A stretch of DNA of 26,400 nucleotides from an uncultured delta proteobacterium. GTDB lineage: Bacteria > RBG-13-61-14 > DRUE01. The stretch spans positions 1 through 26,400 of the forward strand of contig CAIYYW010000394.1 in the NCBI GenBank assembly GCA_903930515.1, given 5' to 3'. Both the position numbers and the translations under genes were made by a program. This document shows positions 1 to 7,610 of the stretch, piece by piece. Positions within the stretch are counted from its first letter, which is position 1. Each line of letters starts with the position of its first letter. The notes beneath the pieces are model-generated. The model saw nothing but the letters and a program-made list of their open reading frames with translations, did no database searches and had not been told where the DNA came from.

Positions 1-45
1 CTGCGGATATGAGCCGCATGCTCTAACCACCTGAGCTACGCCGCC
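1..45 (-). tRNA. tRNA-Met (CAT anticodon), 5' part only; 3' half lies outside the window
   Basis: Read on the minus strand, the 5' acceptor strand GGCGGCG is followed by TA, a D stem GCTC/GAGC, and an anticodon stem TGCGG/CCGCA enclosing the loop CTCATAT with anticodon CAT. This is the standard 5' half of an elongator tRNA-Met. A tRNA-Ile whose CAT is modified by TilS has the same anticodon and cannot be fully excluded, because the variable loop, T arm and 3' acceptor strand are cut off by the window edge. Confidence 0.93.
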
Positions 46-118
46 ACGCCCTATCTTTTTAGCATAAAAGGCCGCTATGTCAAGGTTATAAAAAAACGCT
101 GCTGGAGTTGGTGGAAGC

Positions 119-156
119 GGGGCGCAGGCATCCCGCCTTAAATCGGGACCTGCGAC
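119..156. repeat. Dispersed 38-nt hairpin repeat, copy 1
   Basis: The element folds as a 6-bp outer stem (CGCAGG/CCTGCG), a CA bulge, a 5-bp inner stem (TCCCG/CGGGA) and an 8-nt loop containing CTTAAA. A second copy at 25257-25294 matches at 33 of 38 positions, and one pair of differences is compensatory (G-C here, A-T there). A shortened relative lies at 22098-22119. It sits between the tRNA and the dehydrogenase promoter. No T-tract follows it, so it looks like a REP-type repeat and not a terminator. Confidence 0.75.
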
Positions 157-169
157 AGTCATATTGTTT

Positions 170-198
170 TTGACTTCCAATTCCCCAAAAGCTATATT
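170..198 (+). promoter_or_regulatory. Sigma70-type promoter for the SDR gene
   Basis: A -35 box TTGACT (170-175), a 17-nt spacer and a -10 box TATATT (193-198) each match the consensus at five of six positions. Predicted transcription starts near 205, about 50 nt before the start codon at 255, which leaves room for the leader carrying the AGGAG site. Confidence 0.65.
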
Positions 199-254
199 GA
201 AAAAAAAATATATGGGATTTTGAACCCGGCCTGATTTCAAGGAGCAGAACAGGA

Positions 255-1079
255 ATGGACATATTCAAGGATAAAATCGCCATCATCACCGGCGCGGCCT
301 CCGGAATCGGCAGGTCTCTCGGCCTGGAACTTTCCAGACAGGGCGCCAAGCTGATTATGGCGGACCATAACCCCGCCCTGCTTTTGGAAGCGGTTGAGGC
401 GGTGAAAAAGTCCGGCGGCGCTGCTCATTCGGTCTGCCTGGATGTCGCTGATTTCGGGGAAGTGAAAAAAATGGTGGACGACACGATCGCGGAGCACGGC
501 CGGCTGGATTACCTCTTCAATAACGCGGGCGTGATTGTCTTTGGGGAAGCGCGCTTTTATGAATATTCGGACTGGACCAGAGTGATCAACACCAACCTTT
601 ATGGAGCGGTCAACGGAATCGCCGCGGCATATCCCATTATGGTCAGGCAGGGCTTCGGACATATCGTCAATACCGCTTCCGCGGCCGGGATCATCCCCAT
701 GCCCGCCTCGGTTTCCTATACCGCGAGCAAATACGGCATTGTCGGCCTGTCCCATTCCCTCCGGGTGGAAGCCAGGGACCTGGGAGTCCGCGTCAGCGTG
801 GCCTGCCCCGGTATGATAGAAACCCCCATTTACGACACCAGCAAAATGGTCAAAGCAGACCGGCTGAAATTTATCTCCCTGCTCCGCAAAACCGGCCCTT
901 GCTCAGCAGACCATTGCGCCAAGGTGATCCTGCGCGGAGTCCAAAAAAACCAAGCCACCATTCCCATCACCGCCTTCCCCAGGGTGTTCGGGATTTTGCA
1001 AAGATTAAGCCCGTCATTGGTCAGACTGATCCTCGGAAATAGCATCAAACAATTCCGGGGGCTTTATTGGGCCGCCTGA
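255..1079 (+). CDS. SDR family NAD(P)-dependent oxidoreductase
   Basis: A 274-aa classical short-chain dehydrogenase/reductase with a Rossmann fold. The cofactor motif TGAASGIG is at residues 12-19, NNAG at 89-92, and the catalytic Ser142, Tyr155 and Lys159 (YxxxK) are all present. Asp37 at the end of the second strand suggests a preference for NAD(H) over NADP(H), a family rule and therefore an inference. The substrate cannot be read from sequence. The C-terminal 60 residues, after the PGMIETPIY segment, are basic and hydrophobic, as in membrane-associated SDRs. The start is supported by AGGAG a short distance upstream and by the promoter at 170-198. The gene appears to stand alone; the next gene begins 89 nt later with its own ribosome site. 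Confidence 0.93.
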   Translation: MDIFKDKIAIITGAASGIGRSLGLELSRQGAKLIMADHNPALLLEAVEAVKKSGGAAHSVCLDVADFGEVKKMVDDTIAEHGRLDYLFNNAGVIVFGEARFYEYSDWTRVINTNLYGAVNGIAAAYPIMVRQGFGHIVNTASAAGIIPMPASVSYTASKYGIVGLSHSLRVEARDLGVRVSVACPGMIETPIYDTSKMVKADRLKFISLLRKTGPCSADHCAKVILRGVQKNQATIPITAFPRVFGILQRLSPSLVRLILGNSIKQFRGLYWAA

Positions 1080-1168
1080 CCCGCCGGGTGCATGTGCTGG
1101 AGATGGGCGCTGAGGGTTATCTATTAAAAGCGAGAGAGAGATCCGGTAAGAAGAAGGAGGCAAAATAA

Positions 1169-2104
1169 ATGCAAGATGTGGAACAGGTGGTGAAGAACCT
1201 TGCCGGAAATTTGGGCAAAGTCATTCTCGGTAAAGACGATAAGATTGAGCTGATGATTTTGGGCTTGCTTGCCGGAGGCCATATTTTACTTGAAGATATC
1301 CCCGGTGTCGGCAAGACCACTCTCGCAAAAGCGCTCGCAAAGTCTATTGAAGGCAGCTTTAAACGCATTCAATTTACCCCGGACCTGCTTCCATCCGACA
1401 TCCTGGGTTCCTCAATTTACCATGCCCAAGACTCCTCTTTCCATTTCCGCAAAGGCCCCATTTTTGCCAATGTAGTGCTGGCGGATGAAATCAACCGTGC
1501 TTCCCCGCGAACCCAATCCGCCCTGCTGGAAGCCATGAGCGAAGCGCAGGTTACTATTGAGGGCGCCACCTATCCTTTGGAGCAGCCTTTCCTGGTCATT
1601 GCCACCCAAAACCCAATTGAATATCGGGGCACTTACCCGCTTCCCGAGGCGCAGCTTGACAGGTTTTGGGTGCAACTCGCTCTCGGCTACCCGCCGCTTG
1701 AGCAGGAACGCGGGATGCTTTACGCCCAGAAAATTTCACACCCCATTGATAGTCTGCAGCCCGTGGTGAATTTGTCCAAAATCCTGGAACTGCAGCGCCA
1801 AGTCAGCGATGTGGAGGTTGAAACCTCGGTTGCCGATTATATCCTGGCCATCGTGGATGCCACCCGCCACCATCCAAGCATCTCGGTGGGGGTCTCCCCT
1901 CGGGGTTCTTTAATGCTCTTCCGGACCGTTCGCGCGCATGCGTTATTGAAGGGCCGCTCTTATGTAATTCCCGAAGATGTCAAGAAACTTTTGATTACGG
2001 TTCTCAGCCACAGGATCGTGCTTGAGACCCAGGCCAAATATTCCGGTGTCCGAAAAGAGGATCTTATGAAGGAGATCCTGGAAAAAATACCTGTCCCGCG
2101 ATGA
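1169..2104 (+). CDS. MoxR family AAA+ ATPase
   Basis: A 311-aa AAA+ ATPase of the MoxR class, cytosolic and chaperone-like. Walker A (GVGKTT) lies at residues 46-51, Walker B (VVLADE) at 102-107 and sensor 1 (ATQNP) near 145-149, and the C-terminal lid includes the family segment SPRGS. MoxR ATPases are thought to help maturation or assembly of partner proteins, usually encoded next door as DUF58/VWA proteins. The start follows a strong AAGGAGG site at about 1155. The stop overlaps the DUF58 start (ATGA at 2101-2104), implying translational coupling. MoxR, DUF58 and transglutaminase in this order is a widespread gene set. The specific client is unknown. Confidence 0.96.
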   Translation: MQDVEQVVKNLAGNLGKVILGKDDKIELMILGLLAGGHILLEDIPGVGKTTLAKALAKSIEGSFKRIQFTPDLLPSDILGSSIYHAQDSSFHFRKGPIFANVVLADEINRASPRTQSALLEAMSEAQVTIEGATYPLEQPFLVIATQNPIEYRGTYPLPEAQLDRFWVQLALGYPPLEQERGMLYAQKISHPIDSLQPVVNLSKILELQRQVSDVEVETSVADYILAIVDATRHHPSISVGVSPRGSLMLFRTVRAHALLKGRSYVIPEDVKKLLITVLSHRIVLETQAKYSGVRKEDLMKEILEKIPVPR

Positions 2105-3336
2105 ACGCTTCCCGCCGGCTCCCGGTCTTTCCCTGGCGGAGTTCCGCAAGCATCCGCTGGGGGTTGGATTGGTATGACAACCGTTTAACCTCAGCGGGCC
2201 GGATTGTGGTATTCGGAGTTGTAACCTCAACCATTCTGGGCTTCTCCTCTATAGATGTGCCCATATATCTGATCGCCTGCGCCACCGCCGCCCTTCTCCT
2301 CACCGGCGTTTTTCTCAGCCTGTTCTTCCGGCCAAAGGTGGATGCCATCCGCCGACTTCCCAAGCATGTGCGCGCGGGAGAAACCATCAAATATGAAATA
2401 ACAATCATTAACTCCTCTCCCCAACCGGCCCGATACCTCAAAGTGGAAGAGATCGGGCTTCCCCCGGAACTAAAACCTTACCCGCTCAATTCCCCGGGAT
2501 TTAAATTCATACCGGGAAAGTCGGAAACCGAATTGAGCTTGTCCTTGGAATGCTCAAAGCGAGGAGTTTATCGCCTGGCTCCGCTTGCCATATCTTCTGC
2601 ATATCCATCCGGCCTGGTAAAGGCGATAAGGCGAGCCGGGCCGGAACAGTCCCTAATGATCTATCCCAATTTCAAGCACTTGAGTGATTTCCCCCTCCCG
2701 ACCTCCAGGCGCTATCAACCGGGCGGCCTGTATATGACTTCTGAGGTTGGGGACTCAACCGAGTTTCTCTGCACCCGCGAATATCAAGAGGGGGATAATA
2801 TCCGAGACATCCATTGGGCCTCCTGGGCCCGGACCGGCAAGCCGGTAATCAAAGTCTTCCAAGAGGAATTTTTTGTCCGATTGGCTCTGCTTCTGGACAG
2901 CGAAGTGAGGGGAGAAGATGATCAGGCCTTTGAAGCTGGAATTTCTTTGGCCGCTTCCGTGGCCGATGTCCTCTCCCGACAGGAATATATTATTGACATT
3001 TTTGCGGCCGGGGAAAAAATTTATCGGTTTCAGGCCGGTCGCAGCCTTGCCCATTTTGACAACATCCTTCAGATTTTGGCCTGTATCACCCATGCGCCGC
3101 GCGTAAAAATGAACCCGGTTCGGGAAGCTTTGGCGCCGGAGGCCGAAAGCCTTTCGGCGTTAGTCTGTATCTTGATGGACTGGGATGAAGAACGCCGAAA
3201 TTTGGTAAGGAGTTTGAATTCCCTTGGACTCGCCACCAGAAGCATCGTTGTCAAAAAGGAATCTCCAACCCTTTCCATTCAAGGCGAGCCGGGAGTTTCC
3301 TGGTGGAAACCCGATCAGATTGGGAAGGCTTTTTGA
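2101..3336 (+). CDS. DUF58 domain-containing membrane protein
   Basis: A 411-aa protein with two N-terminal membrane segments (about 33-49 and 54-76), a beta-rich middle region that is probably extracytoplasmic, and a DUF58 core. The family signature of GD, R and IHW residues followed by K.F is seen around residues 230-250, with HW at 238-239. DUF58 proteins carry a VWA-like fold and are partners of MoxR ATPases; the LLLDSE segment is the likely remnant of the metal-ion site strand. It overlaps the moxR stop by 4 nt, and its TGA overlaps the ATG of the next gene by one base, so all three genes are translationally linked. Its biochemical role is unknown. Confidence 0.93.
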   Translation: MNASRRLPVFPWRSSASIRWGLDWYDNRLTSAGRIVVFGVVTSTILGFSSIDVPIYLIACATAALLLTGVFLSLFFRPKVDAIRRLPKHVRAGETIKYEITIINSSPQPARYLKVEEIGLPPELKPYPLNSPGFKFIPGKSETELSLSLECSKRGVYRLAPLAISSAYPSGLVKAIRRAGPEQSLMIYPNFKHLSDFPLPTSRRYQPGGLYMTSEVGDSTEFLCTREYQEGDNIRDIHWASWARTGKPVIKVFQEEFFVRLALLLDSEVRGEDDQAFEAGISLAASVADVLSRQEYIIDIFAAGEKIYRFQAGRSLAHFDNILQILACITHAPRVKMNPVREALAPEAESLSALVCILMDWDEERRNLVRSLNSLGLATRSIVVKKESPTLSIQGEPGVSWWKPDQIGKAF

Positions 3337-5555
3337 TGAGGGGCAAACGGGAACATCCTTTCCTTATTCTCCCGCTCGCCGGGGCATTAGTTACCTATGC
3401 TACCGGCCGGCAGGATTGGATATTACCTCTGGTCGTTTTCGCCTTGCTTGTGCTCGCTTATTGGGTTCCAAGCCCGTCATGGTTTGGAAATAGAAGGGGA
3501 TTCGCGGCGCTTTTATTCCTCAGCCTCGGTCTCTCCTATGCCTATCAACATTGGTTTTTAGAAAAAATCGTGAAACAGATCCCCGCTGAATACGCTTCCA
3601 CCTCTTTGATCTATCTGGACCCGCGGATTCTGGTCAGCCTCTCTGTGCTCAACACCCTGCTGCTCTTGTTCCTCTGGTATCTTCCCCCGATAAAGATACG
3701 AAAAGGCGCTTTGTTGGCGGCAACCATGTCGCTGGTTTCCCTAAATGGCAACACCATGGCTTTGCAAGAAATAACCTACCAATTAAACCAGTTTGCAGTG
3801 TCGCTGGTTTCTCTTAATAGTCAAACCGCAGTTGCTTTTGAGGCTTTAACCCAAGCGGCCAAAAAAGCCAGCCAGGCCGTTTATTACCTCCCCAGCCTGG
3901 GACTTTATTTTTTCACGCTCCTGATCTATTTCCAGTTTGAGCAAAGACGTGAATATAAGCCTTCCCGATTACTTCATTTCGGGTATCGGGAAAAAGTTCT
4001 GGAGTTTTTCTATGTCTTTATTTTTATTTTCATCAGCATTATTGGGACCGGCTTTTTTGCGGTCGGCTTAAGGAATTCCGCAAAAGGCATGGAATATTTT
4101 GCTTCGGAAGTGGTTCGTCTTACCGGGGGCCGCACCCGTTTATACTTTGACCAGTCCATGAAATTGGGAAGCGCATTTAACTTTGATAATTCCAGCGAAC
4201 CCCTTTTCAACATTGAGGGCCAAGGGCCGGTCTCGGAATATTTACGCTGCCAAGTTTTTACGCTTTATGAGAAAAGCTCCTGGAAACAGGTCGGGGAAAC
4301 CCCGCAACCCCTTAAACCTGCAGCCACCGTCCCGTCAATCGCCCCGGGACAGTGGTATGCCATCGGCGAAGATACTACTACGCCGGCGAAACCGTGGAAT
4401 TATCGGGTCCATTTGGCCGCAAGCTTAGGGAAAATAGCGCCTTCTTTTTATGGAACAACCAGGGCCAAATCCCCCAACCCTCTTCTTTACGATCCCCTTA
4501 CCGGGCTTCTTTCCTTCTCAACCGATGATATCCCTTATCAATACGACCTGGAAGGGGGCATGGATCAGCCCATTCCCGGAACTCCTAAAACGATTGAGCA
4601 GGCCCTTTTCATCTCCGATGATCTCCGCAGCGCTTTATTGCCCAAGGCCATGGAGATCACCAAGGGACTCAATACCGACCAGGAGAAGGCAATGGCGGTG
4701 GCGCGCTATTTCCAGGATTTTGAATACTCCCTTGAAGCCCGGATGAAAGCAGGCGCTGACCCGGTAGTGGATTTTGTCCTCAACCGACGCAAGGGCTATT
4801 GCCAATTTTTTGCTTCAGGCGCCGCACTGCTCTTGCGCTCAGCAGGAGTGCCGGCCCGGGTGGTGACGGGATTCCTGATCCGGGAACCCGTCCAGTCCGA
4901 AAAAAAATCCTGGATCATTTGCCGAAGAGATGCGCACGCCTGGTGCGAATTCTACGACCGACAACAACGGAAATGGGTGCAGATTGAACCTACCCCGGTA
5001 TCATCCATGAATGATGCGCTCGGGATTGAAAAACGAGGCTATCCTTCTAAATTCCTGGACTGGACACGATTGAACCTGCGGTTTCTGGTTGACTCCATAC
5101 GACGGCTGAATTTTTCTTCAATCCGGTCGCTCCAAACCAGATCTCTAATCTTGGCTATCGCAATCCTTTTAGGTTTGACCGGGGCGGGGATGGTAATCCG
5201 ATGGAGAAAAAAGCTTTTCCCCAAACTATCCGGCTTCCGCAAGCGGTTTGCCCCGGCCGAGAAAACCCTGCAAAAGGATCAAAGTGTGGTCAAAGGGAGG
5301 TATCAGCTCTTTCTGGGAAAACTTGAAAAAATGGGTATCCCCGTCAAAGACAGCGAGACCAGCGAGGAAATTCTCGGTCGCGTCAAGCAGATTATTCCAG
5401 ATCAACAGGTTTATCTGCAGTGTCTGGAATTTACTAACCGGTATGCCTTGGTCCGATTTCGCGCCACCCCTGAAAAGGAGCTGGAACAATTCTTGTCCCG
5501 GTCAAATGAAATCCTGAATTGCCCGAGCTTTGCGCCAAAAGAATATAGGCATTAG
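3336..5555 (+). CDS. Transglutaminase-like membrane protein (TgpA/DUF3488 type)
   Basis: The ATG at 3336 overlaps the upstream TGA (TGATG arrangement) and has GGAAGG upstream, giving 739 aa. An in-frame GTG at 3303 would add 11 residues but lies inside the DUF58 gene without a better ribosome site. The protein has about six N-terminal membrane segments, a large extracytoplasmic part with a transglutaminase core, one membrane segment near residues 605-625 and a cytoplasmic DUF4129-like tail. The catalytic Cys is in GYCQFF (residue 489) and the His in DAHAW (534). The third catalytic position reads IEPTP (Glu551), where Asp is usual. It is probably a peptidase or crosslinker acting outside the membrane; the substrate is unknown. 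Confidence 0.93.
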   Translation: MRGKREHPFLILPLAGALVTYATGRQDWILPLVVFALLVLAYWVPSPSWFGNRRGFAALLFLSLGLSYAYQHWFLEKIVKQIPAEYASTSLIYLDPRILVSLSVLNTLLLLFLWYLPPIKIRKGALLAATMSLVSLNGNTMALQEITYQLNQFAVSLVSLNSQTAVAFEALTQAAKKASQAVYYLPSLGLYFFTLLIYFQFEQRREYKPSRLLHFGYREKVLEFFYVFIFIFISIIGTGFFAVGLRNSAKGMEYFASEVVRLTGGRTRLYFDQSMKLGSAFNFDNSSEPLFNIEGQGPVSEYLRCQVFTLYEKSSWKQVGETPQPLKPAATVPSIAPGQWYAIGEDTTTPAKPWNYRVHLAASLGKIAPSFYGTTRAKSPNPLLYDPLTGLLSFSTDDIPYQYDLEGGMDQPIPGTPKTIEQALFISDDLRSALLPKAMEITKGLNTDQEKAMAVARYFQDFEYSLEARMKAGADPVVDFVLNRRKGYCQFFASGAALLLRSAGVPARVVTGFLIREPVQSEKKSWIICRRDAHAWCEFYDRQQRKWVQIEPTPVSSMNDALGIEKRGYPSKFLDWTRLNLRFLVDSIRRLNFSSIRSLQTRSLILAIAILLGLTGAGMVIRWRKKLFPKLSGFRKRFAPAEKTLQKDQSVVKGRYQLFLGKLEKMGIPVKDSETSEEILGRVKQIIPDQQVYLQCLEFTNRYALVRFRATPEKELEQFLSRSNEILNCPSFAPKEYRH

Positions 5556-5614
5556 ACGCCGCAGCGGACCGGGAATCTAATCCCAAATATTTTATCACAT
5601 TGCATAGGCATCAT

Positions 5615-5643
5615 TTGCCCTTTCCAGAATGATGTTTTATAGT
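5615..5643 (+). promoter_or_regulatory. Promoter placing the RNA start at the ATG of the next gene
   Basis: A -35-like TTGCCC (5615-5620), a 17-nt spacer and a -10 TATAGT (5638-5643, five of six matches) lie directly upstream of the ATG at 5652. Only eight A-rich bases separate the -10 from the start codon and no Shine-Dalgarno is present, so transcription would begin at or next to the ATG. Confidence 0.55.
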
Positions 5644-5651
5644 AAAAACAA

Positions 5652-7058
5652 ATGATGATTCCTATTTACCTCTTCTGGAATTATCTTTCACCCTTTCCCT
5701 GGTGGCTCGGGCCGGCGCTCCAAATAACAGGCATCTTGCTTTTGTGGAGCACAAGACATACCTCCCGGTTTTACCCGAAATTCGGAAAGGTTTACTATCT
5801 ATTCTCTTCAATCGCAAGGCCTGCGGGAATCGTCCTGATCGCCTGGGGCTGGCTGGAAATCTTTTCGGTCCAGCCGGATTTCTATCTGCCTAAAATCATT
5901 CAGGATTACCACTCTTTCCTGGCCTTGCCTTTTTTGATAGTCTTTATTTTTTTCATCGCGGCTGACCGGTTTCTGGCAAAATTTACCGCATTGGTATTAT
6001 TACTATGCCTTTTCCCGATGTTTGCAATCGCGTGTGCCACGGGGGGGCAGATGGTGGGCCCCAATATATATTTGCCAAGGGTATCATTGGCGCTGAGCCT
6101 GGCTTTTGCTTTCTGGAGCATATTTTCATTGGGGTTAAGACGCAGTTTTCTTTATGGCAAGATCGACGATCAGCTCGTTACCGGGGGGGCCTATAAATAT
6201 TTTCGGCATCCGCAGCTTCTGGCCGCGATTTTTATAACCCTGACCGGCATCGCCACGCTTTCGCAGGGATACTGGGACAAAAGGTCTGTCTCATTTCAAC
6301 TCCTCAATGCCTTGGTGTTGATCCTGGGGTTATATTTTATAAGCATCGGCGAAGATACTGATTTGGAAAAAAGGTTTGGCCCGGGTTTCCTTGAATTCAA
6401 AACCAAAGTGCCTGGATTTTTCTCCAGAAAAAAGGATGAAACCTTCAAAAAGAATGCTATAAAATGGCAAAAAGTTTTGGGCCTGGTATTCCCTGCTTAT
6501 CTGGCGGCGATTTTATTCATTCCAATTTTTCCGACATCAGGAAGAGAAACCCAAATAATTTTCAGCGCGTTTGATTTTCGAAAATGGGATCACTCGTATT
6601 GGCCTGTTGGACGCAAAGTCCTGGAAAGGATGGCCGAAAAAACCGCAGAAAAGAAAGGCGAGGCCCGCAAAAATCTTGAAGGTCTTGATTCCTACCCCAT
6701 GAGCTTCTTAAATTGCCCGGTCACCATTTTTATGTGCGGACAAAGTCAAATTATTTCTAAATTTCCGAGCGATGCGACAAACCCCGGGAGAAAAAATCCC
6801 AGGAGAAGGTTACAGCCGCCCAATGCGGTTACCACCCTGCCTTTTGACTTGGAGTGCAGCGATCATAAGATAGAAATAGCCGCTGCGTATAATTGTGATT
6901 ATGACGATTTCGCGCATATTGCGGTGATAGTTGTGAAGGGAGATGATACGGGCGACACCAGATATTATGATAAATCCTTAATTGCCGCCGATGATTACGC
7001 AGACAAGTTCGCGCCTGAGTTCATCCCCAGGATGAAGCAAAATTCAAGCCCCAGGTGA
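5652..7058 (+). CDS. ICMT/PEMT-like membrane methyltransferase family protein with an extra C-terminal domain
   Basis: A 468-aa protein with about seven membrane segments in its first 235 residues. The motif GGAYKYFRHP (178-187), followed by GEDTDLEKRFG (233-243) and a KVPGF ending, is the SAM-binding signature of the isoprenylcysteine carboxyl methyltransferase/phospholipid methyltransferase superfamily. Members methylate isoprenylated, lipid or small hydrophobic substrates at the membrane; the substrate here is unknown. Another membrane helix at about 272-292 leads into a soluble domain of about 175 residues, rich in charged residues and with three cysteines, that I do not recognise. There is no ribosome site; the second codon is also ATG (5655). 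Transcription is likely independent of the upstream cluster because a promoter sits in the gap. Confidence 0.78.
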   Translation: MMIPIYLFWNYLSPFPWWLGPALQITGILLLWSTRHTSRFYPKFGKVYYLFSSIARPAGIVLIAWGWLEIFSVQPDFYLPKIIQDYHSFLALPFLIVFIFFIAADRFLAKFTALVLLLCLFPMFAIACATGGQMVGPNIYLPRVSLALSLAFAFWSIFSLGLRRSFLYGKIDDQLVTGGAYKYFRHPQLLAAIFITLTGIATLSQGYWDKRSVSFQLLNALVLILGLYFISIGEDTDLEKRFGPGFLEFKTKVPGFFSRKKDETFKKNAIKWQKVLGLVFPAYLAAILFIPIFPTSGRETQIIFSAFDFRKWDHSYWPVGRKVLERMAEKTAEKKGEARKNLEGLDSYPMSFLNCPVTIFMCGQSQIISKFPSDATNPGRKNPRRRLQPPNAVTTLPFDLECSDHKIEIAAAYNCDYDDFAHIAVIVVKGDDTGDTRYYDKSLIAADDYADKFAPEFIPRMKQNSSPR

Positions 7059-7218
7059 TTCTTAACCCTGGACACTAACCCGACCTTAAACCCCCGGGAT
7101 AATCTAAATTGGGGTCAGGGCTTTAGTTTAAAGTTAACAATTTAGAATTTATGGGCCTTGCCAAACACAGCTTGAAAAAGCGGCGGATGATGATTCTATT
7201 TTGGCTGCTCAAAGGAAT

Positions 7219-7238
7219 GCGCGACATGAATGTCGCGC
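7219..7238. repeat. Perfect 8-bp hairpin, GACA-N4-TGTC family
   Basis: The arms GCGCGACA and TGTCGCGC enclose the loop TGAA. Geometry and core match hairpins at 7373-7392 and 24098-24119, but the stem bases differ in paired fashion. No T-tract follows. Confidence 0.65.
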
Positions 7239-7360
7239 CCACCGGTCTGCCGGCAAGCGCAATTAACCAGACTCAACCTCGTTTCTGCTTCATTGCTCCA
7301 GCGCCTGGGCAAAAAAAATTATTTGCCCTTGGAACAACAAACGTGGATTTAGCGGGAGGA

Positions 7361-7410
7361 GTGTATTCAAATGCGGGACAAGAGTGTCCCGCCCCCCAGG
7401 GGTGTATTCA
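7361..7410. repeat. GACA-N4-TGTC hairpin flanked by a 9-bp direct repeat
   Basis: The perfect hairpin GCGGGACA/TGTCCCGC with loop AGAG occupies 7373-7392. The nonamer GTGTATTCA occurs on both sides, at 7361-7369 and 7402-7410. A direct repeat bracketing a hairpin repeat is what a target-site duplication would look like, although chance duplication is possible in so short a stretch. Confidence 0.6.
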
Positions 7411-7610
7411 GAGCTATCGCACCTTCCGCCTTCGCCGACAGATTGTCCGAGCAAGAAGAGGCTATGACGGACAAAAAAGTCGCTCGCACAGAAATGAATC
7501 GCGACTTGCTTCGGCAAGCTCAGCACAAGAAGTCGCTGGCCCATTCAAACTTGCGAGTTAGATGAGGATGTGATAAAGTATGAAAGTTAAAATGACAAAG
7601 GAGGGCTAGA

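Larger units (their letters stand above)
7059..7610. other. Non-coding spacer with repeat hairpins upstream of the Hsp70 gene
   Basis: These 552 bases show no credible gene. They contain a long-range paired structure at 7066-7120 (CCCTG/CAGGG enclosing ACCCC/GGGGT), two short perfect hairpins (7219-7238 and 7373-7392) and a small CTTGC/GCAAG hairpin near 7505-7518. An open frame through the middle runs across the hairpins and has no protein-like character. A weak promoter candidate for the Hsp70 gene is TTGCGA (7551-7556), a 17-nt spacer and TAAAGT (7574-7579). No heat-shock CIRCE repeat was seen. Confidence 0.6.

Noticed and set aside
7151-7561. 136-codon frame in the spacer before the Hsp70 gene
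   Set aside because: It runs through two hairpin repeats, has no ribosome site and its composition is not protein-like.
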